A stretch of DNA of 5,502 nucleotides from an uncultured Clostridia bacterium (GTDB lineage: Bacteria > Bacillota > Clostridia > JAAYHZ01): contig CALCRE010000217.1 of assembly GCA_937894465.1 (NCBI GenBank), positions 1-5,502 on the forward strand, read 5' to 3'. The notes under the pieces are model-generated. The model saw only the letters and a program-made list of their open reading frames with translations. It did not search any database and was not told where the DNA came from. A program made the position numbers and the translations under genes. Below, one piece after another: positions 1 through 5,502 of the stretch. Positions within the stretch are counted from its first letter, which is position 1. The number at the start of each line of letters is the position of its first letter.

Positions 1-1
1 C

Positions 2-54
2 TACGCTTGAAAACGCCGATTTGCTCTATATTTCACGCTCGCTCTTCAAAACTG
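2..54. repeat. Left copy of a 53-bp perfect inverted repeat at the window ends
   Basis: This stretch is the exact reverse complement of 5450-5502, and the match stops at base 55. It lies outside the promoters of the genes it flanks. On the plus strand the first frame stays open from base 1 to a TAA at 70-72, but there is no start codon or ribosome binding site, so I do not call a gene. The repeat reaches the window edge, so the true element may be longer. The likely explanation (inference) is a dispersed intergenic repeat at which the assembled contig broke. Transposon ends are less likely because the interior is housekeeping genes with no transposase. Confidence 0.9.
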
Positions 55-231
55 CGAAAAATTTTATAACCAAATAATTCTATAATTTTCTTTGATTTCT
101 ACTTCCGTTTCCTATTGATTGTTATATAATAATATTGAGGAAAACTGAAAGGCACTCTTAAAATGAATTACCATATATCGATGATTATTGTTTACTGTTA
201 CCAATCTGGGAATTTATAACCACAGTTAAAA
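55..231. other. AT-rich intergenic stretch, no gene seen
   Basis: This is very AT-rich sequence between the repeat and the synthetase promoter. It holds a perfect TATAAT at 125-130, but no convincing -35 box lies 16-18 bp upstream. An 18-codon ATG frame runs from 163 to 219 with only a weak AAAGG at about 148-152 before it, and its peptide shows no recognisable feature. I see no terminator and no clear RNA structure here. Confidence 0.5.
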
Positions 232-261
232 TTGACTAAAAAGCCGATTTTGTGTTATGAT
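232..261 (+). promoter_or_regulatory. Sigma-A promoter of the alarmone synthetase gene
   Basis: TTGACT at 232-237 and TATGAT at 256-261 are separated by 18 bp, each one mismatch from the vegetative consensus. Transcription would start near 267-269, giving a leader of roughly 165 nt before the preferred ATG at 435. This is the best-matching plus-strand promoter upstream of the gene. Confidence 0.7.
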
Positions 262-267
262 AGTTGT

Positions 268-413
268 TGGGTAGAATATCTAGTAAAAATTATATAACAT
301 CTGTCCATACTTCGGATGGGTTCCATGTATTTTGTGTCAGGTTGGACATCAGTTCTTTCTGTGTTTTTAGGACTGATGAAAGTCAGGGGGGACTGTTAAA
401 GTAAAACACAAAA
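268..413 (+). promoter_or_regulatory. Possibly structured 5' leader of the alarmone synthetase gene
   Basis: Several pairings are possible by eye. TGTCC (302-306) pairs with GGACA (344-348), enclosing ATAC/GTAT (307-310 with 327-330) and ATGG/CCAT (316-319 with 323-326). A 9-bp stem with one G-U pair joins 347-355 to 370-378 across a 14-nt loop. GACT/AGTC (371-374 with 381-384) would compete with that stem. A run of six G follows at 386-391. No U-tract follows the stems, so any control would act on translation or RNA stability rather than termination. I do not recognise a known riboswitch class, and chance pairing is possible. Confidence 0.3.
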
Positions 414-423
414 ATGAATAGAC

Positions 424-428
424 GGAGA
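424..428 (+). promoter_or_regulatory. Ribosome binding site that favours the ATG at 435
   Basis: GGAGA lies 7 nt (counted from GGAG) before the ATG at 435, ideal spacing. The upstream ATG at 414 has no purine-rich site at a usable distance, since the G6 run ends 22 nt before it. An in-frame TAA at 402-404 rules out any earlier start. Confidence 0.7.
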
Positions 429-434
429 ACTGTA

Positions 435-1139
435 ATGATCATTGATAGAAAACTTCAATTTTCTACACTGAAAGAAAAATCGAACGTCATAAATTTACTC
501 GGGCCAAAATCAAAAAGTACAGAAGAATATTTGGAAATGCAAAGCTTTTATAAAATTGCCATGCAAGACATTATTAAGAAATTAGATAATATAAATTTGA
601 GTTTTCAGCAACAAACCGGAAGAGATTTGATTCATCATATGGAAAGCCGTTTAAAAACGCCGGAGAGTATATATAATAAATTAAAAAGAAAAGGTTATGA
701 GCCTTGTATCAAAAATGCCCGGGAAGTATTAACCGATATCGCCGGTATCCGTATTATCTGTCATTACATTGATGACATCTATAATCTGGCGGATAAACTT
801 TGCAGTCAAAGTGACATAAAGCTTACACGGACAAGGGATTATATCAAAAATCCAAAACCCAACGGCTATCGAAGTTTGCATATAATTGTCACACTTCCGG
901 TCAAATTACAAGGTCAAACAAGCATTTTACCTGTTGAAATACAAATACGCACCATAGCTATGGATTTTTGGGCCAGCATAGAACATCAAATTCATTATAA
1001 GAACACTGAATATGCTCCGGACATTCTTTTAGAACAATTAAAATCTTGTGCCGATCGTATTGCACAAATAGACGAGGAAATGCAAGACATATGCAAGGAA
1101 ATAGAATTGCATGATTTACCTCAAAGAGATGGATCTTAA
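435..1139 (+). CDS. relQ: Small alarmone synthetase, RelQ/YjbM type (GTP pyrophosphokinase)
   Basis: The 234-residue product is a RelA/SpoT-type synthetase domain standing alone. It should transfer pyrophosphate from ATP to GDP or GTP, making ppGpp or pppGpp in the cytosol. Visible motifs, numbered from the ATG at 435, are ESRLKTPESIYNKLKRKG (about 70-87), DIAGIRI (101-107, metal-binding Asp), RDYI...GYRSLH (134-149) and VEIQIRT (167-173, with the catalytic Glu at 168). FWASIEH (178-184) follows, then an acidic helix resembling the RLDEEM segment of Bacillus YjbM. There is no HD hydrolase, TGS or ACT domain, so it is not a long Rel protein. It is slightly longer than YjbM (about 210 residues), mainly at the N-terminus. 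The start at 435 is chosen for its GGAG site; 414 would add seven residues (MNRRRTV). The family forms tetramers stimulated by pppGpp (known of RelQ, not shown here). It appears to be monocistronic. RelP is the main alternative assignment. Confidence 0.88.
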   Translation: MIIDRKLQFSTLKEKSNVINLLGPKSKSTEEYLEMQSFYKIAMQDIIKKLDNINLSFQQQTGRDLIHHMESRLKTPESIYNKLKRKGYEPCIKNAREVLTDIAGIRIICHYIDDIYNLADKLCSQSDIKLTRTRDYIKNPKPNGYRSLHIIVTLPVKLQGQTSILPVEIQIRTIAMDFWASIEHQIHYKNTEYAPDILLEQLKSCADRIAQIDEEMQDICKEIELHDLPQRDGS

Positions 1140-1178
1140 TAATCCGGTGATTGCATGATGTTTAATCACTTAGCTCGT

Positions 1179-1227
1179 ATGATATAAGCAAAACTTATAC
1201 TCATCATAATAACTATTTACTTTTTTT
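1179..1227 (+). terminator. Weak possible terminator after the alarmone synthetase gene
   Basis: ATAAG (1184-1188) pairs with CTTAT (1194-1198) around a 5-nt loop. ATGAT (1179-1183) can pair with ATCAT (1203-1207) after a 4-nt bulge. Seven T residues stand at 1221-1227. The stem has few G-C pairs and the T-run starts 13 nt after it, so termination would be poor. Read-through into the next gene is possible. Confidence 0.22.
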
Positions 1228-1240
1228 ATATTTAAAATCG

Positions 1241-1288
1241 TGTATAATAATATTTGTGAAAACAGTTGATTCACTATACATGTATAAT
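1241..1288 (+). promoter_or_regulatory. Candidate promoter region of the CofE-like gene
   Basis: The octamer TGTATAAT occurs twice, at 1241-1248 and 1281-1288, so two perfect TATAAT boxes lie 40 bp apart, center to center. Neither has a good -35 box: the first has only T-rich sequence around 1220-1226, and TTGATT at 1266-1271 is only 11 bp from the second. One of them probably acts as the -10 element, but I cannot say which. Confidence 0.35.
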
Positions 1289-1319
1289 GAACCATTTACA
1301 AAGCAAGGAGATGTGAAGA

Positions 1320-2510
1320 ATGGACAGAGCGGTTGGTACGATTGTAAGGGGTCTTCGAGCACCAATATTCAATCAAGGGGATGATGTTGTCAAAATAGTG
1401 ACTGACACAGTGCTAAATGCTGCAAAATCAGAAGGTTATACGATTGATGACAAGGATATTGTGGCCATCACTGAATCTGTTGTAGCACGCACCCAAGGAA
1501 ATTATGCAAATATTGATCAGATCGCCAAAGATGTTCGGCTAAAATTCGGACATACTACATTAGGAGTCGTTTTTCCGATTCTAAGTAGAAATCGTTTCGC
1601 CGTTTGTTTAAAGGGTATTGCCAAAGGAGTTAAAAAGGTTGTTTTTCTATTAAGCTATCCTGCTGACGAAGTCGGTAATCATTTGATTGACCTGGATTCT
1701 TTAGATCAAAAAGGGATTAACCCTTATTCGGACACATTGACAGAAAAGCAATTTCGAGAATACTTCGGTTATACAAAGCATCGTTTTACCGGTATTGATT
1801 ATATAGAATACTACAGGACATTGGTAGAAGAACAAGGTGCAGAATGCGAAATCTTGTTTTCTAATAATCCTGCAGTCATTTTACAATACACAAAAAATGT
1901 ACTGGTTTGCGATATTCATACAAGAAACAGGACAAAAAGATTAATCAATAATGCCGGTGGTGAAATTATATACGGTTTAGACGATATTCTCACCCAATCC
2001 GTCGACAAAAGTGGATATAATGAAATGTACGGACTTTTAGGTTCGAATAAAGCCACAGAGACCAGTGTAAAGCTTTTTCCGCGTGATTGTAAAACAGTGG
2101 TGACAGCAATACAAGATCAAATAAAAGAAAAAACCGGAAAAATTGTTGAAGTTTTAATTTATGGAGACGGTGCATTCAAAGATCCGGTGGGCAAAATCTG
2201 GGAACTGGCAGATCCGGTTGTTTCTCCTGCATATACATCAGGCCTTGAAGGAACACCTAACGAGATTAAGCTAAAGTATTTGGCCGATAATGATTTTCAT
2301 AATCTACACGGAGATGAATTGAGCAATGCTATAACCGGCTATATCAAGTCTAAAAAATCTGATTTAATAGGTAGTGCTGTTTCTCAAGGAACCACTCCTA
2401 GAAGGCTGAGCGATCTGGTGGGCTCTTTATCGGACTTAACAAGCGGTAGCGGCGATAAAGGAACGCCGATTGTATACATCCAAAGATACTTTAACGACTA
2501 TACAAAGTAA
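1320..2510 (+). CDS. CofE-like protein, long form (coenzyme F420-0:L-glutamate ligase superfamily)
   Basis: The product has 396 residues, and the ATG follows AGGAG with 9 nt spacing. The N-terminal part resembles CofE: GDDVVKIV (20-27) and then DKDIVAITESVVARTQG (44-60), matching the 'GDD...dGDvvvvtqKivSkaeG' pattern of the family. The second half resumes with GLLGSNKATETSVKLFPRD (238-256). It continues to EVLIYGDGAFKDPVGKIWELADP (277-299), at the place where CofE has its metal-binding Asp motif. Between the two halves is an insert of about 130 residues (about 105-235). Classical CofE has about 250 residues and adds glutamate to F420 with GTP. No F420 biosynthesis or F420-using gene is in this window, so the substrate is unknown and F420 itself is doubtful. 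An ATP/GTP-dependent amino-acid ligase is the reasonable broad guess. The last 50 residues are Ser/Gly-rich at 351-380. No signal peptide or membrane segment is evident. Confidence 0.72.
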   Translation: MDRAVGTIVRGLRAPIFNQGDDVVKIVTDTVLNAAKSEGYTIDDKDIVAITESVVARTQGNYANIDQIAKDVRLKFGHTTLGVVFPILSRNRFAVCLKGIAKGVKKVVFLLSYPADEVGNHLIDLDSLDQKGINPYSDTLTEKQFREYFGYTKHRFTGIDYIEYYRTLVEEQGAECEILFSNNPAVILQYTKNVLVCDIHTRNRTKRLINNAGGEIIYGLDDILTQSVDKSGYNEMYGLLGSNKATETSVKLFPRDCKTVVTAIQDQIKEKTGKIVEVLIYGDGAFKDPVGKIWELADPVVSPAYTSGLEGTPNEIKLKYLADNDFHNLHGDELSNAITGYIKSKKSDLIGSAVSQGTTPRRLSDLVGSLSDLTSGSGDKGTPIVYIQRYFNDYTK

Positions 2511-2535
2511 CACAAAAGTTATTAACTATTATTAA

Positions 2536-2572
2536 AAAGGTCAAAGAGTCTCAAACAAACTCTTTGACCTTT
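2536..2572. terminator. Bidirectional Rho-independent terminator between convergent genes
   Basis: A perfect 14-bp stem joins 2536-2549 to 2559-2572 across a 9-nt loop. Plus-strand transcripts run into TTT followed by a T-rich tract. Minus-strand transcripts end in five U residues after the stem. It lies 25 bp after the CofE-like stop codon and 27 bp beyond the deacetylase stop codon, so it serves both transcription units. Confidence 0.9.
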
Positions 2573-2599
2573 CCATTTTATTTTCCAATAATATAATTT

Positions 2600-3412
2600 C
2601 TATTTAGGGAAGATCTGCTCTAATTCTTCTACAGATATCTGCCTACCGTACTCACAAATCTCAAAAGCTTCTGCATAAACAATTTCCTGACCTTTTTCTT
2701 CCCCGTACCGTTTGCATAATAGGTTTCTGAACCTGTCTGCGTTTTTCTTGTCCCGTTCGGATCTGCTTTTCTTCATCCATTGGAACCTTTGGTCATTCTC
2801 TTCAGGTACTTGGTCAATAACCCCGTCTACCCACGGTAACCATTCATACACTTGAGATTCATGGCAAGCCAGCATCTCCATCTTCTTATCCGCGACTTGA
2901 TCAATGTCCAAAGCTATATGCGGAGAAAATTCATAGGGCCTTTTGAATTGATCCGACATATACAATATCACCGGTGTGTAACGTAAAGGTTCTACATCCG
3001 GACATACTTTCGGCACTTTAACTGCATAAGATGAATCTTGAACCAATTGTGCCGTAGTGCGGTGATCAGGATGATAATCATTTAACCTGTGAGTTACAAT
3101 AATATCCGGTTTATATCCCCGAATAACAGAAACGAACATTTCCCTGGTTATAACATCAGGTGATATTTTATTACTGGGAATATCTGTTACAAAGCATTCT
3201 ATTCCCCCAATAGAGCAGGATTTTTCAAATTCGCCTTTTCTTATTCTGGCTGTGTCCTCCCTACTCAGCTCATGATGGCCGGTTTCACCGTTTGTGGCTG
3301 ACATGAATATCACCCTATATCCCATCTGAACACATTTTAACGCAAATCCGCCGGTTTGAATCTCACAATCGTCCGGATGCGCACCAATAACCAATACCGT
3401 TTTCTTATCCAT
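2600..3412 (-). CDS. PIG-L/LmbE-family zinc-dependent deacetylase
   Basis: The 270-residue protein begins with a beta strand (KTVLVIG) and the family signature AHPDDCE (11-17). It also carries NDYHPDH (111-117). By family knowledge, His12, Asp15 and His117 bind zinc, Asp14 is the general base and His114 assists, so all expected active-site residues are present. Members remove the acetyl group from N-acetylglucosamine-type sugars, for example BshB in bacillithiol synthesis, MshB in mycothiol synthesis and BcZBP. No partner gene here identifies the substrate, so no symbol is given. The C-terminal third is charged (WMKKSRSERDKKNADRF) and may be helical. There is no signal peptide, so it is likely cytosolic. 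It starts 21 bp after the argS stop codon with its own GAGGTG site 6 nt before the ATG, and no promoter or terminator is seen in the gap. It should therefore be co-transcribed with argS. The stop codon is TAG, followed by the shared terminator. Confidence 0.85.
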   Translation of the reverse strand: MDKKTVLVIGAHPDDCEIQTGGFALKCVQMGYRVIFMSATNGETGHHELSREDTARIRKGEFEKSCSIGGIECFVTDIPSNKISPDVITREMFVSVIRGYKPDIIVTHRLNDYHPDHRTTAQLVQDSSYAVKVPKVCPDVEPLRYTPVILYMSDQFKRPYEFSPHIALDIDQVADKKMEMLACHESQVYEWLPWVDGVIDQVPEENDQRFQWMKKSRSERDKKNADRFRNLLCKRYGEEKGQEIVYAEAFEICEYGRQISVEELEQIFPK

Positions 3413-3433
3413 TTATGTCACCTCGCAAATTAA

Positions 3434-5131
3434 TTACATTGCATCCACCGTTTCAATTCCCAGCAAATACAAGCATTTTTTAATGACAGTGCAACAAGCT
3501 TGGATCAGCGCAACCCTTGCAGTTTTTAGAGGTTGTTCCTCGTTGATGACTTTGCATGAATTGTAAAAGGAATTGAACAATTTCGATAATTCAATCACAT
3601 ATCTGGCAATGACCATCGGTTCGTTACGATTAACCGCCTCTTTGATTACATCGTTTAGAGTCGACATTTTATTAATCATTGCGGTTTCCACCTTTTCTGT
3701 CAGTAAAGAATAATCCGGATGATCGGCCAATCCTTCTGCCTTCCGTAAAATGTTAACGCCACGGGCGTATGTGTAATGGATATACGGCCCGGATTCAACT
3801 TCCACATTCAATGTATCCTCCCAAGTGAACACCATTTCCTTTTCCCTGGATCTTTTCAAAAATGCGAATATCACCGCTCCGATGCCGATTTTCTCCGCTG
3901 TAGGATCAATCATGTCTTCTTCCAACTTGGTATTTTGCATATATTCCTTGATCCTATTTACCGATTCATCCAATACATCCTCAAGGTATATTACATTTCC
4001 GGTTCTTGTGGATAATTTTTTGTCCGGGAAACGAACATGTGCAAATCCAACGTGAACACAGTCCTTGCTCCACTCATTCCCCATGAGCTCTAATACCTTA
4101 AAAAATTGTTGAAAATGCAACGCTTGCGGTATACCTACAACATATATGTTTTTATAGAAATCATATTCTTTTTTCCTATATATGGCTGCAGCGATATCCC
4201 GCGTGGCATAAATGGATGCACCGTCGGATTTAACGATCATACAAGGAGGCATATTGTACTCGTCCAAATCTACTATATATGCATGCTCGCTTTCTTTTAA
4301 TAAAGATCGCTCTTCTAATAAATCAACAACCTCCGGCATCTTATCCGAATAAAAACTCTCTCCATGGTAGGAATCAAAGCTTACACCCAATCGATTGTAT
4401 AATAAAGCAAACTCCTTCAAGCTAAGATCCTTAAACCATTGCCAAAGCTTGGTTTCTTCCGGTGATCCCCCTTCAAGGTTTTTAAAATACCTGCGCGCTT
4501 CTTCATCCAATTCAGGATCTTTTTCAGCTTCCTCATGGAACTTAACATAAATACGCAGCAATTCCTTAATGGGTTCCTTTTCAATCGCTTCATCATCCCC
4601 CCAGTGTTTATATGCGGAAATCAGCTTTCCGAACTGGGTACCCCAATCCCCCAAATGATTTACCTTAACCGTTTTATAACCGACGCTTTGATATAACCGA
4701 CTCAAAGATTGTCCGATAACAGTGGAGCACAAATGACCGATATGAAAGGGTTTGGCAATATTCGGAGAAGAGCTTTCAATAATGACGGTTTTACCTTCTC
4801 CTACGGAGTCATCACCAAACAAATCACCTTTCTCCGAAATTTCGTCCAATATGGTAGTTGCAAAAGACACTTTATTTACCATAAAATTCAGATACCCGTT
4901 TACCGGAGTGACCGAACTGATTTCATCATTCGGCTGTATTTTTTCTGCAAGCTCTTTTGCAATCATAACCGGAGACTTTTTATAAATGGATGCCAGTTTA
5001 AAACATGGCAATGCATAATCCCCCATCTCTGTATTAGATGGTACTTCCAGCATTCCTTCAATTTTATCAATATCAAATTCAGTTTTTTCACTGATTAAAC
5101 TTGCTACAACTTTTTTATAGTCCATTTCCAT
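3434..5131 (-). CDS. argS: Arginyl-tRNA synthetase (class I)
   Basis: This 565-residue enzyme charges tRNA-Arg with arginine using ATP. Its domains, in order, are an N-terminal Arg-tRNA synthetase additional domain (about 1-90, with GDYALPCFKLA) and the catalytic Rossmann domain. The latter contains SSPNIAKPFHIGH (121-133, HIGH at 130-133) and GDWGTQFG (161-168). KKLSTRTGN (371-379) stands in place of KMSKS; departures from KMSKS are common in ArgS. The C-terminal DALR anticodon-binding domain runs from about 450 to 565 and ends in the typical LGIE...M tail. The length is normal and no break is seen. The ATG at 5131 has AGG five nt upstream; a second in-frame ATG at 5125 (Met3) sits about 7 nt after a second AGGT, so either start could be used. 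It is the first gene of a T-box-controlled unit with the deacetylase. Confidence 0.97.
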   Translation of the reverse strand: MEMDYKKVVASLISEKTEFDIDKIEGMLEVPSNTEMGDYALPCFKLASIYKKSPVMIAKELAEKIQPNDEISSVTPVNGYLNFMVNKVSFATTILDEISEKGDLFGDDSVGEGKTVIIESSSPNIAKPFHIGHLCSTVIGQSLSRLYQSVGYKTVKVNHLGDWGTQFGKLISAYKHWGDDEAIEKEPIKELLRIYVKFHEEAEKDPELDEEARRYFKNLEGGSPEETKLWQWFKDLSLKEFALLYNRLGVSFDSYHGESFYSDKMPEVVDLLEERSLLKESEHAYIVDLDEYNMPPCMIVKSDGASIYATRDIAAAIYRKKEYDFYKNIYVVGIPQALHFQQFFKVLELMGNEWSKDCVHVGFAHVRFPDKKLSTRTGNVIYLEDVLDESVNRIKEYMQNTKLEEDMIDPTAEKIGIGAVIFAFLKRSREKEMVFTWEDTLNVEVESGPYIHYTYARGVNILRKAEGLADHPDYSLLTEKVETAMINKMSTLNDVIKEAVNRNEPMVIARYVIELSKLFNSFYNSCKVINEEQPLKTARVALIQACCTVIKKCLYLLGIETVDAM

Positions 5132-5160
5132 ACCTACCTTTTATAATTTATACGTAAAAT

Positions 5161-5191
5161 AAAAAAACTTCGCCTTAAAAAGAGACGAAGT
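5161..5191 (-). terminator. T-box regulatory terminator
   Basis: A 9-bp stem with one G-U pair joins 5191-5183 to 5175-5167 around a 7-nt loop, followed by a run of U (5166-5161). Its 5' arm contains the TTCGT and CTCT segments that the antiterminator uses, so the two structures exclude each other. It lies about 30 bp before the argS start codon. Confidence 0.93.
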
Positions 5192-5390
5192 ATTGTTTTC
5201 GTGGTGCCACTCTCATTGCAAACCTTTTTTATAAAGATTTACCTCTTTGCTCTTTAACGCAGATAATACGGTTCCTTTTTCAGAACACTCTCCCAATCTC
5301 TTTTCGTTTTCATATAATGATTAAGCTTTCACCTGGTCTTAACTCGCTGGCATTAGGGATGAAACTTACTTTTTTGTTCATCGAGCTTTT
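5161..5390 (-). promoter_or_regulatory. T-box riboswitch (tRNA-Arg sensing) upstream of argS
   Basis: The T-box sequence reads AATGAGAGTGGCACCACGAA from 5217 down to 5198. The antiterminator pairs AGAG (5213-5210) with CTCT (5184-5181) and ACGAA (5202-5198) with TTCGT (5189-5185), leaving the standard 7-nt bulge UGGCACC. Its variable base is C, so a tRNA with discriminator G is expected. In stem I, GAACA (5379-5375) pairs with TGTTC (5287-5283), and TTTCAT (5364-5359) with ATGAAA (5313-5308). AGTA (5370-5367) fits the specifier-loop S-turn. The distal elements AGCGAG (5348-5343) and GGTGAAAGC (5333-5325) are present. The best specifier is CGA (5306-5304), an Arg codon followed by A; AGA at 5301-5299 is a weaker choice. 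GCAAA (5250-5246) can pair with TTTGC (5222-5218) as the stem before the T-box. Uncharged tRNA-Arg should stabilise the antiterminator and switch the operon on. Confidence 0.93.
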
Positions 5391-5403
5391 ATATATTTGG
5401 ATC

Positions 5404-5432
5404 ATTATATAATAAGGTTGTTTGAACGTCAA
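5404..5432 (-). promoter_or_regulatory. Sigma-A promoter of the argS-deacetylase operon
   Basis: Reading the minus strand, TTGACG (5432-5427) and TATAAT (5409-5404) are 17 bp apart, only one mismatch from the ideal vegetative promoter. The start of transcription would be near 5397, just before stem I of the T-box. The inverted repeat ends 17 bp upstream of the -35 box. Confidence 0.85.
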
Positions 5433-5449
5433 ACCATTTTACATTGGTT

Positions 5450-5502
5450 CAGTTTTGAAGAGCGAGCGTGAAATATAGAGCAAATCGGCGTTTTCAAGCG
5501 TA
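5450..5502. repeat. Right copy of the 53-bp perfect inverted repeat
   Basis: This is the exact reverse complement of 2-54, running to the last base of the window. Homology ends abruptly at 5449 on the inner side, with no similarity between the adjoining unique sequences. Both copies therefore point the same way relative to the nearest outer edge. It is not part of the operon promoter, which begins 17 bp further in. Confidence 0.9.

Noticed and set aside
163..219. An 18-codon frame starting with ATG
   Set aside because: It has only a weak, poorly spaced ribosome binding site and no recognisable peptide feature; such frames are common by chance in AT-rich DNA.
373..383. CTGATGA followed by AAG, resembling the hammerhead ribozyme core
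   Set aside because: The required GAAA partner strand, flanking stems I and III and a cleavage site are missing.
1990..2175. Minus-strand open frame of 61 codons inside the CofE-like gene
   Set aside because: It lies fully opposite a well-supported coding sequence and its product has no recognisable family motif; I see no reason to call it a gene.
1320..2510. Naming the gene cofE and inferring F420 synthesis
   Set aside because: The length and insert differ from true CofE and no other F420 gene is present, so only superfamily membership is supported.
2600..3412. Naming the deacetylase bshB (bacillithiol synthesis)
   Set aside because: The active site fits any PIG-L member and no bshA or bshC is nearby; the substrate cannot be assigned from this window.
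3776..5098. Several plus-strand open frames (up to 129 codons) opposite argS
   Set aside because: They are antisense shadows of a clear, full-length argS; their products are low-complexity Phe/Ile/Cys-rich and resemble no family.
2..5502. The whole window as a transposon or integrative element with terminal inverted repeats
   Set aside because: There is no transposase, recombinase or target-site duplication visible, and the content is argS and other chromosomal genes with normal promoters.

Overview
The window is AT-rich, with strong AGGAG-type ribosome binding sites, consensus sigma-A promoters, U-tailed terminators and a T-box riboswitch. It looks like a low-GC Gram-positive bacterium, most likely an anaerobic member of the Clostridia; the genus cannot be told from the sequence. 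No phage, transposase, CRISPR, tRNA or rRNA sequence was seen. The genes are ordinary chromosomal ones, and I did not find an obviously new multi-gene system.

Layout: a 53-bp perfect inverted repeat forms both ends of the window (2-54 and 5450-5502). On the left, a good promoter (232-261) and a possibly structured leader precede a RelQ/YjbM-type small (p)ppGpp synthetase (best start 435). About 180 bp later comes a 396-residue CofE-like (F420-0:glutamate ligase superfamily) protein of the long type, with a large insert in the fold. A 14-bp-stem bidirectional terminator (2536-2572) separates these two plus-strand genes from a convergent minus-strand operon.

The minus-strand operon reads, in order of transcription, consensus promoter (5432-5404), arginine T-box leader (about 5390-5161), argS, then 21 bp later a PIG-L/LmbE-family zinc deacetylase. 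The T-box resolves in detail: probable CGA specifier, an antiterminator with the standard 7-nt UGGCACC bulge, and a competing terminator. Low charging of tRNA-Arg should therefore raise both arginyl-tRNA synthetase and, by read-through, the deacetylase.

Functionally, the window pairs two responses related to amino-acid supply: alarmone synthesis and tRNA-controlled argS. They are on opposite strands and nothing in the sequence shows direct co-regulation. The points most worth a second look are the terminal inverted repeat, the unexplained CofE-like protein, the deacetylase inside the arginine T-box unit, and the leader and start site of the alarmone synthetase.
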